Shown: positions 1-8,934 of the stretch, piece after piece
How positions within the stretch are numbered: position 1 is the first letter of the stretch
Layout of the letters: the number at the start of each line of letters is the position of its first letter
Assembly (NCBI RefSeq): GCF_036898825.1
Contig: NZ_JARUND010000002.1
Span: forward strand, 744,001-808,000
Length of the DNA stretch: 64,000 nt
DNA from: Streptomyces sp. B21-083
GTDB lineage: Bacteria; Actinomycetota; Actinomycetes; Streptomycetales; Streptomycetaceae
Direction of reading: 5' to 3'
Program-made: the position numbers and the translations under genes
Notes under the pieces: model-generated
Database searches by the model: none
What the model saw: only the letters and a program-made list of their open reading frames with translations
What the model was told of the DNA's origin: nothing

Positions 1-818
1 CCTCTGGTGGACATCCGACCGCCTGGTTCCCACGGCCCCATCACGTGCTCGTCGAGCTCGGACAGAGCGATGTTCGCCAGAAGCGGGGAGAGGATGCCGC
101 CCTGCGGGGTGCCGGTGAAGGTCTCTTCGCGGCCGCCGCCCTCGGTGAGGGCGCCGGCCTTGAGGAACGCCTTGACCAGCCGCAGCACACGCTTGTCCTT
201 GACCCTCGCGCGCACCCGGTCCAGCAGGGCCGTGTGGTCGATGGAGTCAAAACACGCCTCGATGTCCGCGTCCAGCACCCAGCGATAGCCGTTGGTGCCG
301 TAGCGGTGGATCTCGGCGATCGCGTCGTGTGCGCGCCGCATGGGCCGGAAACCGTAGGAGACCGGCAGGAAGTCGGCCTCGAAAATCGGCTCCAGCACCA
401 GTTTGAGGGCTGCCTGGACCACACGGTCGGAGACGGTCGGGATGCCGAGCTTGCGCACCTTCCCGCTCCCGCCGGGTTTGGGGATCTTGCGCTCGCGCAC
501 CGGCAGCGGGCGAAATTCACCCGTCTTCAGTACGCGTCGTAGGTCCTCCAGGTAGCCCGGGAGGCCGAGTTCCCGTTCAACGTTGACGACGGTGAGGCCG
601 TCGACGCCCGGGGTCCGGGCTCCCTTGTTTCCCGCGACCCGTTCGAACGCCACGAGCAGCGTCGCCGGGTCGCATACGAGGTTGAACAGATCGTCGAACC
701 TGCGGCCATGGTCGGCCGCCGCCCAACGGTGAAGCTTGGTCTGCATCCCCGATACCCGCTGGTGAGACCCCAACGGGGCCTCGGGAGCACTGCTGTTCAG
801 CAGCGCGTCTTTCGGCAT
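1..818 (-). CDS. ltrA: Group II intron reverse transcriptase/maturase (C-terminus beyond window)
   Basis: This intron-encoded protein splices and reverse-transcribes its host intron. The frame opens at an ATG (816-818), preceded by AAGGAGG with a 5-nt spacer, and stays open to the window edge (272 codons). Visible reverse-transcriptase blocks in order are KIPKPGGSGKVRKLGIPTV (RT1), YGFRPMRRAHDA (RT2), VLDADIEACFDSIDH (RT3, with the first catalytic Asp) and GTPQGGILSPLLANI (RT4). The YADD box, maturase (X) and any endonuclease domain would follow off the left edge, so it cannot be judged whether the protein is intact. The long minus-strand frames at 41-520 and 527-790 are in other registers and are shadows. 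Family identity is firm; intactness is unknown. Confidence 0.9.
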   Translation of the reverse strand, partial: MPKDALLNSSAPEAPLGSHQRVSGMQTKLHRWAAADHGRRFDDLFNLVCDPATLLVAFERVAGNKGARTPGVDGLTVVNVERELGLPGYLEDLRRVLKTGEFRPLPVRERKIPKPGGSGKVRKLGIPTVSDRVVQAALKLVLEPIFEADFLPVSYGFRPMRRAHDAIAEIHRYGTNGYRWVLDADIEACFDSIDHTALLDRVRARVKDKRVLRLVKAFLKAGALTEGGGREETFTGTPQGGILSPLLANIALSELDEHVMGPWEPGGRMSTR

Positions 819-1413
819 TGCAGCCTCCTTCCCTTCTCGAAACCGCTGCCGCCCTTCCCCATGTGCCGGGCTCTCCCCGGCTCGGAGTACTACGGCGGCT
901 CCGCCCCGTCCCGGCCCGATCGGCCGACGATGGACCCAGCCCATCCGCCGTGCTGGAGGCGCGGTTTGAGGGCGGGGGCCGGGACGGTTCCCGTGTTCAC
1001 TCGCTGTTCGATCGTCGGAGTAGGAGCCCGGCTATGCCCCCGCGGCCTCGCCACGGCTACCCCGCAGCACTTCACCGTGGCCTCCCCGCGCGACCGAAGT
1101 AGACCGCGCGGAAAGTTCCCCGCCAACGGACCAACCAGCGGGGACGCACCGCATCCAGCCCAGATCCACCAGGTTCGAGCTGGCGTGCCTTAAGGAGGCG
1201 TAGACGCCGGTTCCTCGCGTACTCCTCTCCGTCTCGCTCGCCGGACCCGCACCATCTGGCAGTACTGGCACGTCCCGGCTTTGTCAGGGCTGCTTCCCGC
1301 CCTCCCCGGCACCTCCCGGGTCAGGCTGCCCCCAGCTTCAACCGCCCTGCTGCGACAGCGCGGCGGTGGTGGTCTTTCACCTCCACTCGAACAACAAGCG
1401 CCTCACGGCGCAC
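819..1413 (-). ncRNA. Group II intron RNA, domains I-III and start of IV
   Basis: About 595 bases upstream of the reverse transcriptase carry no convincing coding frame and sit where the ribozyme core belongs. The proposed 5' end starts GTGCGCC and can fold straight away into GCGCC-GTGA-GGCGC, a hairpin with a GNRA-type loop. Several further GC-rich inverted stretches follow. Domain assignment is by position only; no secondary structure was computed. Confidence 0.65.
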
Positions 1414-1415
1414 AC

Positions 1416-4150
1416 CTCGTCAAGCACATCGATCCGCTCCGCCTCGCCGATCACGCGCGTCTCGCGCGCTCCTGCCTCCTGGTGCGCCCGCGGTCCTGGC
1501 AGCTGGTGTTCGAACTGATGGCTGTGCCCGAGGGCTCGGACGCCCAGTGGCAGGACCTTGAGAAGGCCTGGCAGAGCCTTGGCCAAGCACAGACGCAGCA
1601 GCGGGAAACGCCTTCCGTCAGCGAAGCCCAGTCGGAATTCCTCGACACGGTGGACCGGCTGATCGACGCGACCGAGGAGATCACCACCCGGGAGGAGCGC
1701 GCGGCCGCCCCGTTCCCGTATCAGCGCCTCACGACCACAGGAGGCAAGCGCAGCAGCACTCCGCAGTCGGTCTACGAATTCCACCTCGTCGGGCCGGAGC
1801 TACCGCCGGCCGGCGCCTTCGTCCGCATACAGGGCGACACGGAGAGCCGGGGGAAAGTGAACCGAGCGGCGGGACGTTCCGTCACTGTCCGCTTCGATCA
1901 GCCCGTGTCGTGGGAGCGGCTGCCGGCGCGCGGTGCTCTGGAACTCATCCCGAGCAGCGTGATCTTCAACAAGCAGCGACAGGCCTCCGCACGTGGGGCA
2001 CCAGGAACGCGGGCCTCCTCCCAGCTGTGGTCGAGCACCATGTGCGTGCGATCCCAGCCACAACCGCACAGCCGCACGAGAAACTCGACCCCGAACAACT
2101 CGACGCGTTCCGCAAGGCGTTGGCCACCGAGGACCTGCTGGTGGTGATCGGGCCGCCCGGCACCGGCAAGACCCGGACCATCACCGAGATCGCCCGCACC
2201 AGCGCGATGACGGCCACCGCCGACAGCGGCCGGGTCCTCGTCACCTCGCACACCAATCGCGCGGTGGACAACGTGCTGGCCCGGCTGCCACGGGATCTCG
2301 TGGTGGTCCGGGTCGGGGACGAGAGCAAGGTCCACGCCGACGTCAAACCGTTGCTCCTGGAGGAACAGTCGGAGAACCTCTCCGAAGGCATCCGACACAC
2401 TATGGCCCAGGGGACACAGGCCTACCGAGAGGCAGCGGCAGTCGAACCGTGGACAGCCGAACTCGCCACGCGAGTCCACCAGGTCGACGGCCTGGTGCAG
2501 GAGGCCAAGGTCGCGGCCCTGAGTCTGCAGAATGCGATCCGAACAGCCGCCGCACCGGCCCAGGCACGGCTGGCGGCGCTCCAGCACGAGGAGCGGGAAC
2601 GGGCGTCGGCCCTGCAGTCGCTGACCGAGCGTGCCTCGTGGCTCCAGGAGAAAGTACGGTCCGAACGGCTCCGGTCCAACGCCCTCTTCACCGGTCGGCT
2701 GCACCGCTCCCGGGCTCGCCGCGGGGAAGAGGAACTCACCACGGTGGAAGCCGAGATCCAGCGACTCACGGTCCTCGGACCCGAACTGCGCCGGCAGACC
2801 GAAGCAGCGGCCGGCGAGGCGGAGCGGGCGGTCCGCGAGGACGCTGCTGTCGGCGCGGCCCGGACGACATGTCAGTTGGCAGAACGCCGGGTCGGCGAAA
2901 GCCTGCAATCTGCCTACGAAGCCGCCGACATGGCCGTCCACTCGCTGAGCTCAGCCGTGCCGGGCGTTTCTACACCCGCTCGGTTGCGGGATCCGGCCGA
3001 CGCGACGACCGCGCTGCACATCCTGCACGGGCGGTTGGAGGCATGGCTGCCACTCCTTTCGCAACGCGCCGAACTCACCCGGCAGTGGCAAGCCGCCATC
3101 GGCCAGGACCCCGGCCAGTTGGTTCCCGAACTCGTCCGCTACGCCCAGGTGGTCGGCGCCACCTGCATCGGCGCCGCATCCCGCGCTGAACTGTCCGGTG
3201 TCGAGTTCGACCTGGGAATCGTCGACGAGGCCGGCCAGATCGGCGTCGCGGACACACTGGTGCCGCTGGCCCGGGTCCGCCGTGGCGTTCTGGTCGGTGA
3301 CGACCGGCAACTGCCACCCTTCCGCGACCCCGAGGTGGACGAGTGGGCCCAGGGCGTCGGCGACCCCCAACTGGTCCGGCTGTTGTCACAGAGCGCTTTG
3401 GAACGCCTGCGGGCGGGACTGCCCTCCTCCCACGTCGTGCGGCTGACCCGCCAACGCCGGATGCCCGCCGAAATCGCCGACTTCATCTCGGCCGCCTTCT
3501 ACCGGGGAGAACTGCTCACGGAGAAGGACCACCGGCACACCGACCCCTTGTTCGCAAGCCCGATGGCCTTCGTCGACACAGCCGCGCTGCCCGACCGCGT
3601 ACGTCGCGAGTCGGGGAGCCATCATGCCGAGGGTCGCGGCCGCAAGGGCCCCTTCAACACCTGTGAAGCGCGTCTCCTGGCCAGGCTCGCCGCCTTCTAC
3701 CACCGCCGGGGTTCCGAGTGGGTGGTGATCGTCCCCTACCTGGCGCAGCGTGCGGAGGTCGTCCGCCACCTGACCCCGCTGATCGGTGATTCCCAGCTTG
3801 CGGATGCCTCGGTCGGCAGCGTCGATTCCTACCAGGGCGGGGAACGCGACGTCGTCCTGTACGGCTTCACGCGCAGCAATCCCGAGGGCCGGATCGGCTT
3901 TCTCAAGGAGCTGCGCCGCGCCAACGTCGCCTTCACGCGTGCCAAGAGCCAACTGGTCCTTACGGGTGACCTGAGCACTCTGCTCCGTGCGAACGATGCC
4001 GGCTTCCGCACTCTCATCGACGACCTGCACCGGCATCTGCTCGGCCGCGGCGATCTGCGGGAGTACCGGGATGTGATGGCGGCCCTCGACGAAGCCGTAC
4101 AGGACACCGGCGAAGCCGCCGACCTGTACGCGGAGGGAGGCCGCCCGTGA
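1416..4150 (+). pseudogene. Upf1-like SF1 helicase, interrupted by intron and frameshifted
   Basis: COG1112-type superfamily 1B helicase. Motifs in order: Walker A GPPGTGKT (about 2150), a long charged, probably coiled-coil insertion (2400-2950), motif II VDEAGQIG, GDDRQLPPF, TRQRRMP, VDSYQGGERDVVLYG and the motif VI stretch ANVAFTRAKSQLVLTGD. The N-terminal domain reads in one frame up to ...IFNKQRQ (about 1982). The rest continues as ...LRTWGTRNAG in another frame. Restoring one C in the run at 1983-1985 would join them as RQALRTW. The 5' end is cut by the antisense group II intron near 1415. An ATG at 1910 could start a shorter, helicase-core-only protein. The stop overlaps the next gene's GTG (GTGA). 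The break may be real or a homopolymer sequencing error; the intron interruption looks real. Confidence 0.8.
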
Positions 4151-5364
4151 CGACCGCTCCCCGCCTGATGAGATTCCCTCAGGAGCGAGTCCTGGAGGAC
4201 GCCGCTTTCGGCCAGGGCATCGTGCCCACCCGGCTCTACGCTCTGCTGTTGCCCGTCTGGCAGGTGGAGATCCGCGCCGATGTCACCGAGGGCGAGGACT
4301 TCTTCCTCATCGACCGCTTTCTGGAGCGCGGGTTGCGCCACTGCGCCCTGCACACCGTGGACCAACTCGCCACGTTCTTCGCCCTGGACCATGCCCTGGT
4401 CGCCCAGGCCGTACGCTTCCTGACCGCGATCGGCCACGTGCGGGAGGAGTCCGGAGGCCGACTGTCCCTGACGCCGCTGGGACAGCGTTCCGTGGACGAC
4501 GACATCCGCTACGTGGTCACCCGCCAGGACCGCCGCAAGCTGTACTTCGAGGCTCTGAGTTGCGCCCCGCTGACCCGAGGCCACTACGACGAAGAGGTCG
4601 TGACCCTTCTCTCCGGTGACGAACTGGCCAGGGTGACAAAGGCCGACCACTATCCGCGCTTCGCACCCATTACCGTGACATCCGGGTTCGATCGCTCAGC
4701 CCTGGAGCGCCTCAAGGACCGAAAGGACCGGGCTCGGTTCAATCTGCCCGTCGCACTGGACGCCCTGGACGCCCTGGAGGAGACGGTTGTCTTCCTGCCC
4801 GTCTACTTGGTGCGCGGCCGCAAGGGACTCCTGGTCTACGGCCAGGCGGATGCGGGGAGCGCTCACGACCCGGAGCTCAGCGAGCTCTGCACCCGCAGCC
4901 CGGAGCTGATCAGCGCTCTCGACAACGAGGAGACGGGCGAGGAGGCGGACGAGCGCGTCCTGCGGTCCGCCCGGAGGTGGCTCCGCGAGCAGGGCCTCGA
5001 CTCGGTTGCCCCGGAACAGGACGAGGACGGCATCTGGTCGGTCTCGCTGCCCCCCAGCGCCTTCGGCGAGAAGGGGATCCCGGTGTCCCGTATCGGCAGC
5101 TACCGCATGGCGGGCAGCCGCTTCTTCCGCGTGTGGTGCCCAGAGGAGACACCACGCAAGCTCGCACTCCTTGACCGCCTGGACCAACGTATGGGCTCAC
5201 GTCAGCAGATCACTCGGCAGGAAGCGGAGGAACTTGTCGCTCGCCTGGCCCTCCAACTGCGCCTGGAGGCACCCGACTTGTCCCGGCTCCGCAGCGGCGC
5301 CGAGAAAACTGGGCTCAGCGGCCTCGAGGCCCGATTGGCCCGGCTGGTGGATGAACGAACGTGA
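4147..5364 (+). CDS. Unrecognised helicase partner with winged-helix region
   Basis: 405 aa, GTG start overlapping the helicase stop by four bases, so the two are translationally coupled and probably act together. I do not recognise the family. Residues about 60-120 (LRHCALHTVDQLATFFALD, then a turn, then a GGRLSLTPLG wing) look like a winged helix-turn-helix. The rest is mixed alpha/beta, acidic in the middle (residues 240-270), with no signal peptide, membrane segment or obvious catalytic motif. A helicase followed by a coupled uncharacterised DNA-binding protein and next to a retroelement is the kind of pairing seen in phage-defence loci, but that is inference from context. The gene itself is intact although its partner is disrupted. 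Confidence 0.75.
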   Translation: MTTAPRLMRFPQERVLEDAAFGQGIVPTRLYALLLPVWQVEIRADVTEGEDFFLIDRFLERGLRHCALHTVDQLATFFALDHALVAQAVRFLTAIGHVREESGGRLSLTPLGQRSVDDDIRYVVTRQDRRKLYFEALSCAPLTRGHYDEEVVTLLSGDELARVTKADHYPRFAPITVTSGFDRSALERLKDRKDRARFNLPVALDALDALEETVVFLPVYLVRGRKGLLVYGQADAGSAHDPELSELCTRSPELISALDNEETGEEADERVLRSARRWLREQGLDSVAPEQDEDGIWSVSLPPSAFGEKGIPVSRIGSYRMAGSRFFRVWCPEETPRKLALLDRLDQRMGSRQQITRQEAEELVARLALQLRLEAPDLSRLRSGAEKTGLSGLEARLARLVDERT

Positions 5365-5813
5365 TCGACTCCGGCCGGCTCCTGCTCGCCGAGCTTTCGC
5401 GGCCACCCCCATCTCGAACAACGGCCGAGCCGGGCCGACGTCAGCAACCAAGAGACCCGCCCGGCTCCACGGGTCAGCAGGGCCCGTCCACATGATCGTC
5501 AAGTACTAGGAGACGGCACGGCGGGCTCGCGGTGAACATCACCCTCAGACCACATCGGTGGATCGAGACTTGGCGGCCGTCGCGACGCCGCCTGTCTTTG
5601 CCCAACTCCACGCGGGCGGTTCCGGACGAAGGCAGTGACGATCGCACCGGCTCAGGTCGAGGGTCTCCTTCAGTCACTTGCCCTCGTGGAACACACTGTC
5701 CCCGCGTGACGGGTGCAGCGGCGAAGCCGGTGACGCGAGGGAGAGCCGCGTCACCGGCGGTAGGGGCGGTCCGGGGCGGACCGGTCTCCTACGAGGGGCA
5801 GGTTCACCTTCTG
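5365..5813. other. Intergenic region between convergent genes
   Basis: 449 bases between the winged-helix gene and the permease running towards it. The only clear feature is the terminator hairpin at 5726-5758. Frames crossing this region show no family motifs or ribosome site. Confidence 0.6.
5726..5758 (-). terminator. Hairpin terminator of the amino acid permease
   Basis: A perfect 12-bp stem (GCCGGTGACGCG at 5726-5737 pairing with 5747-5758) with a 9-base loop lies about 55 bases past the permease stop. No U-tract follows, which is usual in Streptomyces. It could also stop transcription from the helicase side. Confidence 0.65.
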
Positions 5814-7268
5814 CTACGAGGAGCTGGTCACCTTCTGCCGGGCCTTCCGCGACGGCCTCTGGCGGATCAGCGCGAGGGCCACCACACCCGCGGCCACCAG
5901 CGTGGAAAGGACCACCTGGTCCCGGCCGCCGCCGGAGGCGGTGTCGGTGAGCATGTAGCCGAGTACGAACACGATCAGGGCGATCGTGGCCCAGGTCAGA
6001 TACGGGAAGAGCCACATGCGCACGACGAGTTTCTCCGGCGACTCCGCCTGGATGATCCGGCGCATGCGCAGCTGCGAGAAGCTGATGACCAGCCAGACGA
6101 ACAGGGCGATGGCACCGGAGGAGTTGAGCAGGAAGAGGAAGACGGTGTCGGGCCAGGCGTAGTTGAAGAAGACCGCGACGAAGCCGAAGACGACCGAGGC
6201 GAGGATCGCGGTCTGCGGCACGCCCTGGCGCTTGGTGCGACCGAAGGCGGCGGGGGCGTCGCCCCGGCGGCCGAGGGAGAAGGCCATGCGGGAGGCGGTG
6301 TACAGACCGGAGTTCAGGCAGGACAGCACGGAGGTGAGCACGATGAAGTTCATGACCTGCCCGGCGTGCGCGATGCCCAGCGAGTCCAGTGCGGCGACGT
6401 ACGAGCCGTCCTTGGTGATGGCCGGGGAGTTCCAGGGCAGCAGGGTCAGCACGATGAAGATCGAGCCGAGGTAGAACACGCCGATCCGCCAGATGACGCT
6501 GTTGGTGGCCTTGGTGACCGCGCGCTGGGGGTCCTCGGACTCTCCGGCCGCCAGGGTGACGATCTCGCTGCCCATGAAGGAGAAGACGACCATCAGCACA
6601 CCGGTGAGGATCTTGCCGGGTCCGTTGGGCAGGAAGCCGCCGTGCGCGGTGAGGTTGGACAGGCCCGCGGTGTCGCTGTGCGTGCCCGGCAGGATCCCGA
6701 AGACCGCCAGCAGGCCGACCCCGATGAACGCGGCGATCGCGACGACCTTGATCCCGGCGAACCAGAACTCGAACTCGCCGTAGGAGGCGACCGAGGCGAG
6801 GTTGGAGACGGTCAGCACGATCATCACGATCAGGGCCCAGGCCCACTGCGGCACGCCCGGGATCCAGCCTTCCAGGATCTTCGCGCCGGCGGTCGCCTCC
6901 ACGGCGAGCACCACGACCCAGAAGAACCAGTACAGCCAGCCGATCGAGAACCCGGCCCAGCGGCCGAGCGCGCGGTCCGCGTAGGCGGAGAAGGAACCGG
7001 AGGTCGGGTTCGCGGCGGCCATCTCACCCAGCATGCGCATCACGAGCACGACCAGGGCGCCCACGAGTGCGTACGACACGAGGATGCCGGGCCCCGCGGC
7101 GGCGATGCCCGAGCCGGAGCCGACGAACAGGCCCGCGCCGATCACACCGCCGATCGCGATCATCGACAGGTGACGGTTCTTCAACCCGGCCTGCAGGCCG
7201 GGTCCTGCTGGGGCGCCTTCGGCGGTGGGCACCTTGTCGGGGGCGGTGACAGGGGGACGTGTTGTCAT
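5814..7268 (-). CDS. Amino acid permease (APC superfamily, GabP/AroP-like)
   Basis: 484-aa proton-coupled amino acid importer of the AAT family. About 12 hydrophobic helices are visible. The first carries the family signature IAIGGVIGAGLFVGSGSG, which unwinds to bind the substrate backbone, followed by GEMAAANPTSGSFSAYADRA and later FSFMGSEIVTLAAGE. Hydrophilic N- and C-termini (the latter ending RPSRKARQKVTSSS) are cytoplasmic. Length and motifs fit GABA, aromatic or basic amino acid carriers; the substrate cannot be told from sequence. It is transcribed alone, away from the GntR/permease pair, with a hairpin terminator downstream. An AT-rich patch at about 7490-7530, unusual here, probably holds its promoter. 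Confidence 0.88.
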   Translation of the reverse strand: MTTRPPVTAPDKVPTAEGAPAGPGLQAGLKNRHLSMIAIGGVIGAGLFVGSGSGIAAAGPGILVSYALVGALVVLVMRMLGEMAAANPTSGSFSAYADRALGRWAGFSIGWLYWFFWVVVLAVEATAGAKILEGWIPGVPQWAWALIVMIVLTVSNLASVASYGEFEFWFAGIKVVAIAAFIGVGLLAVFGILPGTHSDTAGLSNLTAHGGFLPNGPGKILTGVLMVVFSFMGSEIVTLAAGESEDPQRAVTKATNSVIWRIGVFYLGSIFIVLTLLPWNSPAITKDGSYVAALDSLGIAHAGQVMNFIVLTSVLSCLNSGLYTASRMAFSLGRRGDAPAAFGRTKRQGVPQTAILASVVFGFVAVFFNYAWPDTVFLFLLNSSGAIALFVWLVISFSQLRMRRIIQAESPEKLVVRMWLFPYLTWATIALIVFVLGYMLTDTASGGGRDQVVLSTLVAAGVVALALIRQRPSRKARQKVTSSS

Positions 7269-8125
7269 CTCGACATCCAGGGGGCTGGCGGGGACAGGGG
7301 ACGGTTCCGGCGAGATCGGACGGGGATGGCCGTACGGATTCCGCCGGGCGAGGCGTGCGGGGGTGCCGAGTCGGGAGCGGGCCGGGTCGGAGGCGGAGCC
7401 GGGTCAGGGGTGGCGATCACGGTCGCGGGGAGGGCATGGTGGATCACGGCCGCCGAACCCGGTGTCTGCCGCTTCGGTCGTCGGTGACGTTCAGGAAAAT
7501 AGTTCACGGCGATCAAAAAAAACAAGAGGCCCGGTCGTCCGACCGACGGCATCCGCGCGCCGTCTCCCGGGGCGCCAGCACCTCCCGGACACGCCCTCGC
7601 GCCCCCGTCGACGCACCCCGCACACGCGCCCACGGGGCACGAATCCCCTGCTCAGGGACATGATCACCCGACTGCCGACCCGACCGCCTCCCCGCACTCA
7701 CGGACCGGCCGCAGCAGGGTCTTGTTTAACTGTTCACCTTGCTCTAATTTTTCCTGCAGCGCGGCCCGCAGCTCCCGGCGCGACACCCGCGCCATGCCGT
7801 CGCCCGGCTTTCTCGGGCTGCGCCGGAACCTCCTCCGACGACCCCGACACCGCGCTGGGAGCCCCCATGCACCACACCGTGGCGTCGTCGCGGGAACCAC
7901 CGGCCGCCCTTTCCGCTCCCCCGGGTCCCGCGCACGCCCGCCCCCGGCAGGGCGTCCGGCGAGAACCAGACGCGGGACACGCAGGACACCGACCGGCGTG
8001 AGACCGCCCCCGCACCACGGTGTCCGACCCGGCCGGTCGAGGCCACCGGCCGGACCCGACCCGGCGCGTCGGACCGCGACCGTCGCGTGCCGCGACCGCG
8101 TTCAGCAGGCCGTTAGGGTGGCGTC
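7269..8125. other. 857-bp intergenic region with AT-rich patches
   Basis: This separates the leftward permease from the rightward gntR. Two AT-rich patches stand out in very GC-rich DNA: 7490-7530 (an A8 run on the plus strand) and 7720-7752 (GTTTAACTGTTC...CTAATTTTT). Both are plausible promoter or operator zones. No conserved protein was found; the frames here are arginine/proline-rich shadows. Confidence 0.5.
8114..8119 (+). promoter_or_regulatory. -10 box for leaderless gntR
   Basis: TAGGGT ends exactly 7 bases before the GTG at 8126 and no ribosome-binding site precedes that GTG. This is the arrangement of leaderless Streptomyces mRNAs, where transcription starts at the start codon. Confidence 0.55.
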
Positions 8126-8860
8126 GTGGTGAACGCAGCGGGCAAGTTCGGGCCCTACAACCAGCCGGGCCCGGCTCGGACGACGTCGGTCACCGGCGTA
8201 GGACACGCCCGCGCCCTGCCCGGCGGCGGCCAGAGCGGATCCGATCTCGTCCGGTCGAGGATCGCTCTCCGGGTACGTCTGCGCTCCGTGCAGCCCGGGG
8301 ACCGACTCCCCGATGCCGGGGTCCTCGCCGAGGAACTGGGGATCAGCGAGATCACCGTCCGTCGCGCGCTGGAAGGCATGTGCCAGGACGGCCTGCTCGA
8401 CCGCCGGCGCGGACGGGCGGGCGGAACCTTCGTCGCGCGGGACTGGGACACCGTCGTAGCCGTGATGCACGACGCCGAGGAGGCCGCTTCGCTGGACGCC
8501 TTCCATCTGCTGCTCGAATGCGGCCTCGTGGCGCACAGCTCGGGAGAGGTCCCGGCCGAGCGACTGGAGGGGCTTCGGGCACTGGTCGAGGAGATGGAAC
8601 TGACCGACGACCCGGCCCGGCTGGCCGAGTTGGAGGCCCGCTTCCACCTGGACCTCGCGGAGACGCTCGGCGGTGGCGGAATGCGCGAGTTCGCCGCGGA
8701 TCTGCTCGGCCGGCTCTGCCTGTTGCTGCCCGTACCGCATCCCGCGGTGGTACGGGCGCAGAACCACTGCCACGCCGAACTGCTCGCCGAACTGGGCCGG
8801 GGTGCGACCGATCCGGCCGTGCAGGCGGTGAAGGCACACCAGCGTTCCCGACACCTCTGA
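8126..8860 (+). CDS. GntR-family transcriptional regulator (FadR-type)
   Basis: 244 aa. Residues about 41-105 are the GntR winged helix: LVRSRIALRV, then PGDRLPDAGVLAEELGISEITVRRALEG with the recognition helix, then a GGTFVA wing. Residues about 115-235 form an all-helical FCD-like ligand domain (EEAASLDAFHLLLECGLVA, ARFHLDLAETL, ...AVQAVKAHQRSRHL), where FadR-type proteins bind small carboxylates or metal. The GTG is leaderless. It lies 74 bases before a permease on the same strand, so it most likely controls that gene in response to the transported amino acid or amine. The ligand is unknown. Confidence 0.82.
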   Translation: MVNAAGKFGPYNQPGPARTTSVTGVGHARALPGGGQSGSDLVRSRIALRVRLRSVQPGDRLPDAGVLAEELGISEITVRRALEGMCQDGLLDRRRGRAGGTFVARDWDTVVAVMHDAEEAASLDAFHLLLECGLVAHSSGEVPAERLEGLRALVEEMELTDDPARLAELEARFHLDLAETLGGGGMREFAADLLGRLCLLLPVPHPAVVRAQNHCHAELLAELGRGATDPAVQAVKAHQRSRHL

Positions 8861-8934
8861 CGCCCGATCGTGCCGGTCCGGCCGTCGAGAACCCGCGCAC
8901 CCATCAGGCCACCACCGCACAAGGAGTTGCCGCC

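Larger units (their letters stand above)
1..1415 (-). mobile_element. Group II intron, 5' part (3' end beyond window)
   Basis: A retroelement on the minus strand made of an RNA section (819 to about 1413) followed by its reverse transcriptase (1-818). Domains V and VI and the 3' splice site lie left of the window. The RNA 5' end is placed near 1413-1415, where the minus strand reads GTGTGCGCC and contains the GTGYG consensus of group II introns. To the right of this point the plus strand becomes helicase coding sequence. The exact boundary is uncertain by a few bases. The intron lies antisense to the helicase, so it could not be spliced out of helicase mRNA. Confidence 0.75.

Noticed and set aside
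5532..7487. 651-codon plus-strand frame over the amino acid permease
   Set aside because: Antisense shadow (His/Asp/Gly-rich). The minus strand encodes a clear 12-helix permease.
7664..7795. 43-codon minus-strand frame (MARVSRRELRAALQEKLEQG...)
   Set aside because: Helical-looking but no ribosome site, two TTA codons and no family; the AT-rich part is better explained as a promoter zone.
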